Shown piece after piece: positions 52,193 through 62,349 of a stretch of 64,000 nt of DNA (positions within the stretch are counted from its first letter, which is position 1; every line of letters starts with the position of its first letter). The notes beneath the pieces were generated by a model. It saw nothing but the letters and a program-made list of their open reading frames with translations, was not told the DNA's origin and ran no database searches. Location of the stretch: contig NZ_FNRD01000003.1 in assembly GCF_900107635.1 (NCBI RefSeq), forward strand, positions 62,001 to 126,000, given 5' to 3'. The stretch comes from Flavobacterium gillisiae. GTDB lineage: Bacteria; Bacteroidota; Bacteroidia; Flavobacteriales; Flavobacteriaceae. Made by a program: the position numbers and the translations under genes.

Positions 52193-53986
52193 ATGAAAAC
52201 TAAAAATGTACTATTAACCTTTGCAATACTATTTATTGCTTTAATTTCAGGTTGTGCGAAGGACGATTTTGAAGAAATCGACGGCGTTTGCCCAGTTGTC
52301 AACTTGACCAGCCCAGTAAATGGATCTACTAATGTTCCTTTGGATCAACTGATCACGGTAACTTTTAACGAAGAAATGAATCCTGAAACTATAAATCAGT
52401 CTTCTTTTACTTTAAATGGTACTTCACAGATCGCTGGTGTAATTACCTACTCAGGTAAAACAGCAACGTTTAAACCATCTGCTTTACTTTCTCCAAATAC
52501 AACTTACAATGCGAGAATAACAAGAACAGTAAAAGACCTTACGGGTAACGCATTACAAACAGAAACAAATTGGACTTTTAGTACTGGTTTAACAGTAACT
52601 CCAATGGTTGCATCAACTGATCCAGATAAGAACGCTAATAACGTAGTTATAAATAAATTAGTAAGTGTGAACTTCAATATGCCAATGAAAGCTTCCACTA
52701 TTACCGGAACGACATATACTTTAAAACAAGGAACGACCACGGTTTCAGGAATTGTATCGTATAGCGGAACGACAGCTGTTTTTACTCCTACATTACCATT
52801 AGCTGCAAATACAAAATATACAGCAACTGTTTCAGCAGCTGTAACAAATCTAGACAATACACATTTACCAAGTGACTATGTGTGGGAATTTACAACTGGG
52901 TCTATAACAGCGCCAACAGTAACTTCTACAGATCCTTTTAATAATTCAACAGGAATAGGACTTGCTAAAACAATTACTGCCAACTTTAGTGTAGTAATGG
53001 ATCCACTAACAATCAATGCCACTACTTTCACATTGAAACAAGGTACAACTACTATACTAGGTGCTGTAACTTACACAGGAACTACAGTTTCTTTTAAACC
53101 AACAAATGCTTTATTAGAAGGTAAAATGTATACCGCTACCATTACTATTGGTGCTAAAAATGTTGCTGGAGTACCTTTAGCAAATGATTACGTATGGAAC
53201 TTCACAACATTAGTTACCCCGGTAACACCAGTTATTCCTAGTACTTCAAATTTATTTTTCGGGATTTTTGGTGGAAATGCAGGTATAACAAATCAAGGAC
53301 TAAATACAAGAATTAATAATGGTGCTATCGGTACAACTGCTGCATCAACATTAGTAACTGGTTTTACAGATATTATGGCAACTCCATTTGAAGTATACAC
53401 CGTTACTCCACTTAATAATGGGTTAGTTAGTGGTGGGATTTTTGCCGCTGCACCTGCGCCAGGAAATGCTTTAAAAGCACAAAAAGCATTGGAAGGATTG
53501 AATGCAGCAAGAGATCTTTTTAACAGTATTTCTCCAGCTTCAAAACCAGGCGGTAGTGATCAAGGTTCAGGCGAACTAGGAGCATTGACTTTAGCTCCAG
53601 GTGTTTATAAATCAGCAAGTGGTACCTATAAAATTACCAATGGTGATTTAACTTTAGATGCGCAAGGTAATGCAAATGCGACTTGGTATTTCCAATCAGC
53701 ATCTTCATTAACAGTAGGTTCTCCAGCCGCAGTTAGAAGTGTTAAATTGATAAACGGTGCTAAAGCAAACAATGTTTTCTGGTACGTAGGTAGCACAGCA
53801 GTAATTAACTACGCCGGTGGTGGTGTAATGGTTGGAAATATTATTGCCGAAAATGGTGTGACATTGTCTGCACCTGCAAATAGTACTACTCTACCTGGTC
53901 AAGAAACTGTATTAAACGGAAGAGCTATTTCATTAGTATCCTCGGTTACTATGGTTAATACGATTATAAACGTTCCTGCTAATTAA
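52193..53986 (+). CDS. Ice-binding lipoprotein with three Ig-like repeats (DUF3494)
   Basis: 597 residues. Lipobox LISGC then AKDDFEE, a good match to the flavobacterial surface export signal. Three Big_5-type Ig-like domains (about 33-132, 137-236, 240-340), each with a (V/I)xVxFNxxM core and ending in WxFxT (NWTFSTG, VWEFTTG, VWNFTT). Then DUF3494 (about 350-595: LAPGVYKSASGTYKITNGDL, ATWYFQSASSLTV, NNVFWYVG, VLNGRAISLVSSVTM). The Ig-like stalk would project the ice-binding domain from the cell, suggesting an ice adhesin. Distinct subtype from the IBP at 38977. Confidence 0.92.
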   Translation: MKTKNVLLTFAILFIALISGCAKDDFEEIDGVCPVVNLTSPVNGSTNVPLDQLITVTFNEEMNPETINQSSFTLNGTSQIAGVITYSGKTATFKPSALLSPNTTYNARITRTVKDLTGNALQTETNWTFSTGLTVTPMVASTDPDKNANNVVINKLVSVNFNMPMKASTITGTTYTLKQGTTTVSGIVSYSGTTAVFTPTLPLAANTKYTATVSAAVTNLDNTHLPSDYVWEFTTGSITAPTVTSTDPFNNSTGIGLAKTITANFSVVMDPLTINATTFTLKQGTTTILGAVTYTGTTVSFKPTNALLEGKMYTATITIGAKNVAGVPLANDYVWNFTTLVTPVTPVIPSTSNLFFGIFGGNAGITNQGLNTRINNGAIGTTAASTLVTGFTDIMATPFEVYTVTPLNNGLVSGGIFAAAPAPGNALKAQKALEGLNAARDLFNSISPASKPGGSDQGSGELGALTLAPGVYKSASGTYKITNGDLTLDAQGNANATWYFQSASSLTVGSPAAVRSVKLINGAKANNVFWYVGSTAVINYAGGGVMVGNIIAENGVTLSAPANSTTLPGQETVLNGRAISLVSSVTMVNTIINVPAN

Positions 53987-54006
53987 GCAACAATCCTAAG
54001 TTTTAC

Positions 54007-54030
54007 ATATCCCGTCTTCGGGCGGGATAT
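54007..54030 (+). terminator. Hairpin between the ice-binding and OmpA genes
   Basis: ATATCCCG (54007-54014) with CGGGATAT (54023-54030). The tail is only moderately T-rich, so it may attenuate rather than stop transcription into the OmpA gene 31 bp on. Confidence 0.6.
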
Positions 54031-54061
54031 ATTTAAATAAAACCTAATAATAAAAGAAAAA

Positions 54062-56092
54062 ATGAAATCAAAAAATATTCATACTGAGAAACCATGTGTT
54101 GCATGGTCTCCTACTCATCTTACCATAAAAAGCGTCGGAATAATAGCTTTAGCTTGGTTAAGTTTTCAAACAACTGCTCAAGCGCAGGAAACTATTGCGG
54201 TTAAATATGCAAAACCATCCTGGTACTTTGGTGTAGCCGGTGGAGCCAATTTTAATTTTTACCGAGGTTCAACACAACAAATGAATGCAAGTTTTACGTC
54301 GCCAAAGACATTTCATGATGGATTTGGAGCGGGACTTTTCATTGCACCGCTTTTAGAATATCGCCCTGCTGATTCAAGATGGGGTGTTATGTTGCAAGCT
54401 GGTTACGATAGCCGTAAAGGTGATTTCGATCAAGTAACTACGGTATGCGACTGTCCAGCTGATTTATCAACTGACTTAAGTTATATTACAGTAGAACCAA
54501 GTGTTCGTTTTGCTCCTTTTAAATCTAATTTCTATCTATACGGAGGTCCTCGTTTGGCTTTCAACTTAGATAAATCATTTACGTACCAATTAGGAACTAA
54601 CCCTGCATTCCCAGAACAAACAGCTAACGCTGCAGTAACAGGTGATTTTGATAGAATCGAAAAAACAATTGTTTCTATGCAAATTGGAGCAGGTTATGAT
54701 ATTCCTCTTTCAACAGATGCAAACAAAACACAATTTGTATTGTCTCCTTTTGTTTCTTTCCAACCTTATTTTGGTCAAAATCCACGTTCAACAGAAACTT
54801 GGAATAATACAACTGTAAGAGCAGGTGTTGCTCTTAAATTTGGACAAGGAAAAAATATCCAGGAAGCTACTGACATCAAAGCTGATAAAGAAGTATCGTT
54901 TTCTGTAGATTCTCCAAGCAATGCTCCAGGAGATTTGAGACTAACCGAAATTTTCCCTCTTAGAAACTATGTGTATTTTAACAATGGTTCAACTGAAATT
55001 GCTAATCGTTATGTTTTATTGAATAAAGATCAAGTAAAAGATTTTAAAGAAGACCAATTGGAAGTTTTTGCTCCAAAAAATCTATCAGATCGTTCAAAAA
55101 GACAAATGACTGTTTACTATAACATTTTAAACATTCTTGGTGACCGTATGCAAAAAAATCCAAATGCTACTATTTCTTTAGTAGGTTCGTCAGAGCAAGG
55201 ACCAGCAGATGGTTTAGCTATGTCAGAATCTGTGAAAAAATATCTAGTTGATGTATTTGCAATAAATCCATCAAGAATAAGTACTAAAGGTCAAACAAAA
55301 CCAAATATTCCATCAGAACAACCGGGTGGAACACTTGAACTAGGACTTCTTCGTGAAGGTGACCGTAGAGTATCTATCGAAAGTACTTCTCCAGCTTTAT
55401 TGATGGAATTTCAAAGTGGGCCCGATGCGCAGTTGAAACCTGTAAAAATTATTCCTTTACAAGAAGCCCCTGCTTCTAGTTATGTAACTTTCAATAATAA
55501 AGGTGCTGCTGAAGCTTTATCTACATGGTCATTACAAATAACTGATGAACAAGGTAAAACACAAGCTTTCGGACCTTATACTGAAGACGAAGTGAAAATT
55601 CCTGGAAAAGCAATTTTAGGAAGTCGTCCAGAAGGCGATTTCAAAGTAAAAATGATAGGTCAAACTAAAAGTGGCGCTGTTGTAGAGAATGAAACTCCTT
55701 TACATGTAGTACTTTGGACACCAGCTAAAACAGAAGAAGGTCTTAGATATAGCATTATTTATGAATTTAATAAATCAAAAGCGATTTCAATCTATGAAAA
55801 ATATTTAACTGATGTTATTACACCAAAAATTCCAGTTGGAGCAACAGTACTAGTTCATGGTCATACTGATGTTATTGGTGGAGAAGATTACAATAGAGAT
55901 TTATCATTAGCTCGTGCAAACGATGTGAAAAATATAATTGAAAGTGCACTATCTAAAGCTAACAGAAAAGATGTGAAATTTGAATTAAATGGGTTTGGAG
56001 AGGATGAAAGCAAATCTCCTTTTGAAAACAAAACTCCTGAAGAGCGTTCTTATAACAGAACTGTTATAATTGATATTGTGCCAGTAAAATAA
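54062..56092 (+). CDS. OmpA family outer-membrane protein
   Basis: 676 residues. Signal region with an unusually long N-terminus (cleavage about 43, TAQAQ); an N-terminal barrel (about 48-265, PSWYFGVAGGANFNFYRG and VRAGVALKFGQ); a degenerate OmpA-like unit (about 335-440); an Ig-like stretch (about 450-545); and a C-terminal OmpA domain (about 555-675: VLVHGHTDVIGGEDYNRDLS, ARANDVKNII, NRTVIID). The OmpA domain anchors to peptidoglycan. Located 75 bp after the ice-binding gene, possibly expressed with it from R10. Confidence 0.88.
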   Translation: MKSKNIHTEKPCVAWSPTHLTIKSVGIIALAWLSFQTTAQAQETIAVKYAKPSWYFGVAGGANFNFYRGSTQQMNASFTSPKTFHDGFGAGLFIAPLLEYRPADSRWGVMLQAGYDSRKGDFDQVTTVCDCPADLSTDLSYITVEPSVRFAPFKSNFYLYGGPRLAFNLDKSFTYQLGTNPAFPEQTANAAVTGDFDRIEKTIVSMQIGAGYDIPLSTDANKTQFVLSPFVSFQPYFGQNPRSTETWNNTTVRAGVALKFGQGKNIQEATDIKADKEVSFSVDSPSNAPGDLRLTEIFPLRNYVYFNNGSTEIANRYVLLNKDQVKDFKEDQLEVFAPKNLSDRSKRQMTVYYNILNILGDRMQKNPNATISLVGSSEQGPADGLAMSESVKKYLVDVFAINPSRISTKGQTKPNIPSEQPGGTLELGLLREGDRRVSIESTSPALLMEFQSGPDAQLKPVKIIPLQEAPASSYVTFNNKGAAEALSTWSLQITDEQGKTQAFGPYTEDEVKIPGKAILGSRPEGDFKVKMIGQTKSGAVVENETPLHVVLWTPAKTEEGLRYSIIYEFNKSKAISIYEKYLTDVITPKIPVGATVLVHGHTDVIGGEDYNRDLSLARANDVKNIIESALSKANRKDVKFELNGFGEDESKSPFENKTPEERSYNRTVIIDIVPVK

Positions 56093-56130
56093 TAAGTCAA
56101 TGTAACAACAAACTTATTTTTTTAAATTTT

Positions 56131-56168
56131 AAAAAGAGGATAGAAACTTAACAGTCTATCCTCTTTTT
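56131..56168 (+). terminator. Strong intrinsic terminator after the OmpA gene
   Basis: AAAAAGAGGATAGA (56131-56144) and TCTATCCTCTTTTT (56155-56168), perfect 14-bp stem, 10-nt loop, T tail. Confidence 0.9.
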
Positions 56169-56289
56169 TTGTTTAAATTTTATAACAGCCCTAATTCTAC
56201 TACTGTTAAAATCAATTCCACATCTATTTTAAACTCTTAAGTCAATAAATATAATTATCTTTATAACAACAACTTAACCGTAAAAAAAG

Positions 56290-57378
56290 ATGAGAAACCA
56301 ACAATTGTTCATACCAGAAAAAATTGGCTCTATAGATTTAAAAAATCGGATTGTCATGGCACCTATGACCCGATGCAGAGCTATAAAAAATGTTCCCAAT
56401 GAGTTGATGGTTGAATACTACAAGCAGCGTTCTAGCGCTGGCTTAATCATTACCGAAGGTACATCACCCTCCCTAAATGGACTTGGATATGCTAGAATCC
56501 CAGGGATATTTAAACAACGACAAGTGAGTGGTTGGAAAGAAATAACCAAAGCAGTACATAAAAACGGAGGTAAAATCGTTGTTCAGTTAATGCACTCAGG
56601 AAGAATAAGTCATCCATTGAATATGCCGGAAGGAAGTGAAATACTTGCCCCTTCTGCTGTTAAAGCTGACGGACAGATGTGGACCGATTTAAAAGAATTA
56701 CAAGATTTTGTCGTGCCAAAAGAAATGAGTTTACAAGATATTATACACGCTAAAACAGAATATGTTTGCGCAGCAGAAAATGCCTTATTTGCCGGATTCG
56801 ATGGCGTTGAATTGCATGGGGCCAACGGATACTTACTCGAAGAATTCCTATCACCAATAAGTAATATCAGAACAGATGAGTATGGCGGCAGCATTGAAAA
56901 TCGATGCCGATTTGTGATCGAAGTAGTAACTGCCGTGGCAGAAGCCATTGGAAAAGACAAAACAGGAATTCGTTTATCTCCTTATGGTGTAGCCAGTGAT
57001 ATGCCACATTATCCAGAAATAGACGATACCTATGATTATCTATCAAAAGAACTGAATAAAATTGGTATCGCATATATCCATCTTGTAGATCATTCGGCCA
57101 TGGGAGCGCCTCCCGTACCAATGGAAATAAAAAAAACAATTCGGAAAAACTTTAGAAATGCGCTAATTCTTTGTGGTGGCTATAACCAAGAAAGTGCAGA
57201 AGTTGCAATTGCAAGTGGACTCGCTGATCTGGTAGCCTTTGGAAGACCATTTATAAATAACCCAGATCTTGTGGAACGATTTAAAAATGACTGGCCACTT
57301 TCGCAAAATCTTAATGCCGATTTATTCTATACTGCTGACGAAAAAGGATATACTGATTATCCACGCTATACACCATAA
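56290..57378 (+). CDS. Old Yellow Enzyme family alkene reductase
   Basis: 362 residues, FMN-binding TIM barrel. KNRIVMAPMTRCRA (near 19), VQLMHSGRISHP (near 100), substrate-binding HxxN in VELHGANGYLLEEFLSP (near 175) and FMN phosphate loop GLADLVAFGRPFINNPDL. Reduces the C=C bond of enones and nitroesters with NAD(P)H. A TATCTTTA box lies at 56256-56263. Together with the CurA-type reductase at 33053 the window holds two enone reductases. Confidence 0.93.
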   Translation: MRNQQLFIPEKIGSIDLKNRIVMAPMTRCRAIKNVPNELMVEYYKQRSSAGLIITEGTSPSLNGLGYARIPGIFKQRQVSGWKEITKAVHKNGGKIVVQLMHSGRISHPLNMPEGSEILAPSAVKADGQMWTDLKELQDFVVPKEMSLQDIIHAKTEYVCAAENALFAGFDGVELHGANGYLLEEFLSPISNIRTDEYGGSIENRCRFVIEVVTAVAEAIGKDKTGIRLSPYGVASDMPHYPEIDDTYDYLSKELNKIGIAYIHLVDHSAMGAPPVPMEIKKTIRKNFRNALILCGGYNQESAEVAIASGLADLVAFGRPFINNPDLVERFKNDWPLSQNLNADLFYTADEKGYTDYPRYTP

Positions 57379-57432
57379 TTCAATATATATTTTCGAATTG
57401 AAGAATGTTATTTCATAAAACACAATTTAAAA

Positions 57433-58491
57433 ATGGAAAATATTAACCAATTACTTGAGTTATTAGGGGCGGAAGAAGAGTTTTTGCTAAACCATGTTTG
57501 CAAAACAATTACTAAAGACCAAATTCATTTGCCTCATCCCGATTTCATAGATTCTTTTTTACAAAGCAATCGAAACGGACAAACTATTAGAAGCTTAACA
57601 CAAATTTACAATCATGGTAGACTATCCGGTACAGGCTATCTATCAATTTTACCGGTAGACCAAGGGATTGAGCATACTGCCGGAAGTTCATTTGCTCCAA
57701 ACCCAATGTACTTCGATCCTGAAAACATTGTGAAATTAGCTATTGAGGCAGGTTGCAATGCTATCGCTTCTACGATGGGTGGCTTAGCAATGCTTTCCAG
57801 AAAATATGCACATAAGATTCCCTTTATTGTAAAAATCAATCACAACGAATTACTAACTTATCCTAAAAAATACGACCAAATAATGTTTGGGAGCGTAAAA
57901 GACGCTTGGAATATGGGTGCTGTAGCAGTAGGCGCAACGGTATATTTCGGTTCAGCCGAATCAGATCGGCAAATAATAGAAGTTTCAAAAGCATTTGAAG
58001 AGGCTCATAATTTAGGAATGGCTACAATTCTATGGTGTTACGCTAGAAATAATGCATTTGTAAAAGACAATGTTGATTATAACTCAGCAGCCGACATAAC
58101 AGCTCAAGCAAATTATTTAGGAGTATCCCTGCAAGCGGATATTATTAAACAAAAAATGCCCACAAATAACGGCGGATTTACAGCGATTGAGTTTGCAAAA
58201 ACAGACCCAGAAATGTACACAAAGTTAACTAGTGACCATCCAATAGACTTATGCAGGTATCAAGTTCTGAATTGTTACGCTGGACGAATTGCCATGATCA
58301 ACTCTGGAGGAGAATCAAAAGGGGCAAGCGATTTTAAAGCGGCGGTAAAATCTGCTGTAATAAACAAACGGGCTGGTGGATCAGGGATAATTATGGGAAG
58401 AAAAGCTTTTCAACGCCCTTTTAATGATGGAGTACAAATTATAAATGCAGTCCAAGATGTATATCTTGCAAAAGCGATCTCTGTCGCTTAG
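57433..58491 (+). CDS. Class I fructose-bisphosphate aldolase (FbaB/DhnA type)
   Basis: 352 residues. [20 protein letters not shown] (near 74), [40 protein letters not shown] and [14 protein letters not shown] (phosphate binding, near 290) are conserved blocks of the archaeal-type Schiff-base aldolase that many bacteria use mainly in gluconeogenesis. The Schiff-base lysine is probably in the KINHN or following region; I do not assign it. 54 bp after the OYE gene and in the same direction. Confidence 0.93.
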   Translation: MENINQLLELLGAEEEFLLNHVCKTITKDQIHLPHPDFIDSFLQSNRNGQTIRSLTQIYNHGRLSGTGYLSILPVDQGIEHTAGSSFAPNPMYFDPENIVKLAIEAGCNAIASTMGGLAMLSRKYAHKIPFIVKINHNELLTYPKKYDQIMFGSVKDAWNMGAVAVGATVYFGSAESDRQIIEVSKAFEEAHNLGMATILWCYARNNAFVKDNVDYNSAADITAQANYLGVSLQADIIKQKMPTNNGGFTAIEFAKTDPEMYTKLTSDHPIDLCRYQVLNCYAGRIAMINSGGESKGASDFKAAVKSAVINKRAGGSGIIMGRKAFQRPFNDGVQIINAVQDVYLAKAISVA

Positions 58492-58616
58492 AAAGTAAAA
58501 CACGATCCTAAAATTCAGCTTTTTAGAAAAAAAACAGTCTATTTCTTATATATTTTAAAAATAAAGCACTTTGAATTAAAAAATTCATTATTTTTATTCT
58601 TCTTTTTTTATAAATT

Positions 58617-59090
58617 ATGACTGAAAACGAAAAAACCATAACTAAATTTTACGATGCGTTTGCTGATGGCGATGCTTCAAAAATGTGCGCTTGTTACCAT
58701 CCTAATATTGAATTTAGAGATCCAATCTTCGGTTCTTTGAAAGGAAATGATGTATGTAGCATGTGGCAGATGCTGATGGCAAAGAGTAATGGAAATGTGA
58801 AAATTAAGTTTTCAGAAGTAAAAGCTAATGATTATAAAGGATCTGCTGTTTGGGAAGCCACATATAATTTTAGCAAAAATAATAGAAAGGTGATAAATCG
58901 TATTAGAGCGGAGTTCTTTTTTAAAGATGGTCTAATTATGAGACATTGTGATGATTTTGATATATGGAAATGGTCAAAGCAAGCACTAGGAATTCCCGGG
59001 CATCTATTGGGCTGGACTGGTTACATGCAAAAGAAAATACATGAAAACGCACTAAATTCTCTCAAAAAGTATCAAAAAACTACTGCATGA
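58617..59090 (+). CDS. SnoaL/NTF2-like family protein
   Basis: 157 residues, cone-shaped alpha+beta fold: ITKFYDAFADGDASKMCACY, NIEFRDPIFGSLKG, WEATYNFSKNNRKVINRIRA and IMRHCDDFDIWKWSKQALG. Family enzymes and binding proteins share a pocket without conserved chemistry, so substrate is unknown. Similar proteins occur next to DinB genes. The stop overlaps the DinB-like start by 4 bp (ATGA), so the two are translationally coupled. Confidence 0.85.
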   Translation: MTENEKTITKFYDAFADGDASKMCACYHPNIEFRDPIFGSLKGNDVCSMWQMLMAKSNGNVKIKFSEVKANDYKGSAVWEATYNFSKNNRKVINRIRAEFFFKDGLIMRHCDDFDIWKWSKQALGIPGHLLGWTGYMQKKIHENALNSLKKYQKTTA

Positions 59091-59542
59091 TACTTCAAAC
59101 TTTAAAGACGATTTTCAACAGAGATTTAAATCGACTAAAACAAGAAATTGAACTATATCAAAACGAAAGTCAAATCTGGACGGTTCAAAAAGGCATAACT
59201 AATTCTGCCGGAAACCTATGTTTGCATCTAGTAGGAAATCTAAACACCTACATCGGTGCGACTTTTGGAAACACCAATTATGCTAGGAATCGAGAATTGG
59301 AATTTTCATTAAAAGATATTCCAAAAATAGAACTGATCCGTAAAATTGAGGAGACTAGCACTTTAGTAGCCTGTTCGCTCGATAAACTAACTGAAAAGGA
59401 ATTACTAATGGAATTTCCTCTTTTGGTTTTTGAAACAACAACATCAACCGAATTCATGTTGATTCATCTCACTACTCACCTCACCTATCATCTTGGTCAA
59501 ATAAATTACCACAGACGACTGTTGGAAGAATCAAGTCAATAA
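59087..59542 (+). CDS. DinB-like four-helix protein (DUF1572)
   Basis: 151 residues. A bundle with potential metal ligands in CLHLVGNLNTYIGA (His near 46) and HLTTHLTYHLGQINYHRRLL (His near 130), the DinB/DUF1572 pattern. Such proteins are linked to thiol-dependent detoxification and DNA-damage response in other bacteria. Overlap with the NTF2-like gene indicates a joint role that I cannot name. Confidence 0.82.
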   Translation: MILQTLKTIFNRDLNRLKQEIELYQNESQIWTVQKGITNSAGNLCLHLVGNLNTYIGATFGNTNYARNRELEFSLKDIPKIELIRKIEETSTLVACSLDKLTEKELLMEFPLLVFETTTSTEFMLIHLTTHLTYHLGQINYHRRLLEESSQ

Positions 59543-59735
59543 TTAATTACTACTTTTCTATTTCTTCGTATGTGGGGAAAATAAAAAAAATCATAACTAA
59601 TTAAAAATCAATTAATTTACGTTATATCTGCTGTTCAAGCGATATTATAGGGGAAGGAATTAGTAATCTTATTTGGCATTTTATCACAAATGCCTATATT
59701 GCGGAGCAAAATGAAATAAATTCAAATACTATACA

Positions 59736-61478
59736 ATGAAAAAGGTATTACATCCAAAATTAAATGAGTTACAGGCGACGGCTATTTGCGGAAACGACAT
59801 TAGCTCTTCATGTCTTTATGTTTCAGCCCTTACCATTATGTATGCTGGGCAGTATGCGTGGATTTCATTATTATTTGTAGCTGTTGTTTTATTTTTATTC
59901 AGAAAAATATACGGTGAAGTCGTTGGAGCTTTACCTTTAAATGGAGGCGCATACAACGTACTTTTAAATACGTCTTCAAAAAGACTTGCTTCTGTAGCAG
60001 CAACACTAACCGTTTTGTCTTATATGGCAACTGCCGTAATTTCTGCCTCAGAAGGAATGCATTACCTGCACAATATAGCTCCCGGAATTAACATTACTAT
60101 TTCTACTGTCATTATACTATTGATTTTTACAGGGCTAGCCATTATTGGTATAGGAGAATCCGCTATTGTTGCAGTAGTGATTTTTATAATCCATTTAACC
60201 ACTTTAACTTTATTAGTAGTAGCATCCACTTGGTTTATTTTCATGAATGGATTAGAGATTTTCAACTTGAACTGGAGTCTACCCATAACTTCGGGAACGA
60301 TTGTCAACGCTCTATTTTTGGGTTTTTCTGCAGCGATGTTAGGAATCTCTGGTTTTGAAAGTTCTGCCAACTTTGTTGAAGAACAAGAGCAAGGAGTTTT
60401 TCCAAAAACCCTTCGTAACATGTGGGCAATTGTAAGTTTTTTCAATCCTGTAATTGCTTTATTGCTTATTTGTATCATTCCATTGGCGCAAGTAGGTGAG
60501 CACCAAGAGTCACTTTTAGCACATTTAGGAGCAACAACTGGAGGTTCATGGCTAGCGTACTTGATTTCAATTGATGCAGTTTTAGTATTATGTGGTGCTG
60601 TTTTAACTTCATTTGTAGGGGTTTCTGGATTGTTAAACCGTATGACATTAGATAGAATTCTACCTAACTACTTTTTGAAACAAAATAAAAGAGGGTCTAA
60701 TTATCGAATCATTATAAGTTTCTTAATCCTATGTATTTCGGTACTATTAGTTACAAAAGGGGATATCGTAGCACTTGCAGGAGTATATACTTTTTCGTTT
60801 TTGGCAGTGATGGGATTGTTTGGAGTGGGGAATCTATTATTGAAATTTAAAAGAAAAAAATTACCAAGACCAGAGAAAGCTCGCGGTATTTCAGTTGTAA
60901 TAGCCGTTGCATTAATTGTGACAGCTTTTATTGGAAATATAAAATTGAATATCGATTCATTTTATACCTTTTTACAATATTTAATTCCGGCTTTTGGTTT
61001 TGTAGCCATTATGCTTAATCGTTCGTTGATAATTAGACTTTTAATTGAAGCATTAGAATATTTTTACAAACCTTTACGTAAAATGGTTATCTTTAGTAAC
61101 CGTTATTTGGTGAAAATGAACCTAAAAATTGAATCACAAGAATTTGTGTTTTTCACCAAAGGGGATGATGTAGCAATCATTAACAAAGTAATGCAGTATG
61201 TTCAAAATAATGAATCTACGAAGAAATTGAAAATCGTGAACATCAATAAAGATCACGATAATAATGAATTGTTAATCTCTGATTTGAAAGTATTGGATAG
61301 AGCATATCCGGAAATCGATATCGAATTCATTGAGTTAGAGGGCGTTTTTGGCCCAGAAATAATTGACACTTTGTCTAATAAATGGAACATCCCAAAAAAC
61401 TTTATGTTTATTGGTTCCCCTGGAGATCGATTCTCGTATAGAGTATCTGAATTAGGCGGTGTTCGATTAATTATGTAA
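59736..61478 (+). CDS. APC-superfamily amino-acid permease-like protein with cytosolic C-terminus
   Basis: 580 residues. Twelve membrane helices (about 20-450) with the first-helix motif LQATAICGNDISSSCLYVSA, the GN(D) unwound substrate region of APC transporters, and GEVVGALPLNGGAYNVLLNT. A soluble C-terminal region (about 465-580) looks like a small alpha/beta domain (EFVFFTKGDDVAIINKVMQY). Substrate unknown: amino acid or cation. Closest in layout to KUP/APC 'amino acid permease' of Bacteroidetes. First of an ion/osmotic gene group. Confidence 0.82.
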   Translation: MKKVLHPKLNELQATAICGNDISSSCLYVSALTIMYAGQYAWISLLFVAVVLFLFRKIYGEVVGALPLNGGAYNVLLNTSSKRLASVAATLTVLSYMATAVISASEGMHYLHNIAPGINITISTVIILLIFTGLAIIGIGESAIVAVVIFIIHLTTLTLLVVASTWFIFMNGLEIFNLNWSLPITSGTIVNALFLGFSAAMLGISGFESSANFVEEQEQGVFPKTLRNMWAIVSFFNPVIALLLICIIPLAQVGEHQESLLAHLGATTGGSWLAYLISIDAVLVLCGAVLTSFVGVSGLLNRMTLDRILPNYFLKQNKRGSNYRIIISFLILCISVLLVTKGDIVALAGVYTFSFLAVMGLFGVGNLLLKFKRKKLPRPEKARGISVVIAVALIVTAFIGNIKLNIDSFYTFLQYLIPAFGFVAIMLNRSLIIRLLIEALEYFYKPLRKMVIFSNRYLVKMNLKIESQEFVFFTKGDDVAIINKVMQYVQNNESTKKLKIVNINKDHDNNELLISDLKVLDRAYPEIDIEFIELEGVFGPEIIDTLSNKWNIPKNFMFIGSPGDRFSYRVSELGGVRLIM

Positions 61479-61536
61479 CTTTAGTCGGCTCTAGTATGAA
61501 TTCCTAAGATCAATAGACTGTAAAAACATAAAATAC

Positions 61537-62346
61537 ATGAAGGAAATAATTGACTATACTCTTTTTCAAGACGGTGGTTTTAGCATTAAGGTTATTAGTA
61601 TAATAAAGCTGATTCTTTTTATAATCGTAGTCCTACTGGTATTAAAACTTATCAGAAAAGCGATTTATAAAGTCGAAAAAATTGATGTAGCCAAAAAATA
61701 TTCTATTTATAGGCTAGTTCGATATTTAATTATTCTAGTATCAATTATTGCCGGATTACAACTATTCGGTTTTAATTTATCAGTGCTCGTAGCTGGATCA
61801 GCAGCTCTTTTGGTCGGAATTGGTTTAGGGCTTCAGAATCTTTTTAGTGATTTTATTTCTGGAATTTTACTGTTGCTTGATTCCTCTGTAAAAGTGAATG
61901 ACGTCATCGAATTAAATGGAATGGTTTGTACTGTGCAAGAAATTAATTTACGAACAACGACGGTTCTTACCAGAGACGACAAGTATATTATTTTACCTAA
62001 TTCTGATTTAACTAAAAATCAATTAATCAACTGGACTCATAATGATCTTGCGTCGCGATTTGAAGTAACAGTTGGCGTTGACTATTCTTCAGATGTTAAG
62101 CAGGTAATGCAAATATTAAAACAAGCTGTGGATAATCAAAATAGCGTTTTAAAAGAGCCAAGTCCATTTATTCGTTTTACTGATTTTGGTGATTCATCAT
62201 TAAATTTTTCAATAATTTTCTGGTCGGAAGAGTTGTTTCGAGTTGAAAATATCAAGAGCGAATTGAGAATAAAGATATTTGAATTGTTTAAAAACAATAA
62301 CATTACCATCCCTTTCCCCCAACGCGTTGTTCACATTAATAAATAA
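61537..62346 (+). CDS. MscS-family mechanosensitive channel
   Basis: 269 residues. Two or three N-terminal helices (about 18-38, 58-78, 80-100), the pore helix LVAGSAALLVGIGLGLQNLF (Gly/Ala-rich TM3, near 88), then the beta domain (VNDVIELNGMVCTVQEINLR) and C-terminal alpha/beta domain with RFTDFGDSSLNFSI. Opens under membrane tension to release solutes on osmotic downshift. 3 bp before a second MscS gene. Confidence 0.93.
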   Translation: MKEIIDYTLFQDGGFSIKVISIIKLILFIIVVLLVLKLIRKAIYKVEKIDVAKKYSIYRLVRYLIILVSIIAGLQLFGFNLSVLVAGSAALLVGIGLGLQNLFSDFISGILLLLDSSVKVNDVIELNGMVCTVQEINLRTTTVLTRDDKYIILPNSDLTKNQLINWTHNDLASRFEVTVGVDYSSDVKQVMQILKQAVDNQNSVLKEPSPFIRFTDFGDSSLNFSIIFWSEELFRVENIKSELRIKIFELFKNNNITIPFPQRVVHINK

Positions 62347-62349
62347 CAA

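Noticed and set aside
56200..56289. Regulon site before the Old Yellow Enzyme gene
   Set aside because: There is a good TATCTTTA box, but the upstream sequence has no matching halves; treated as a separate promoter.
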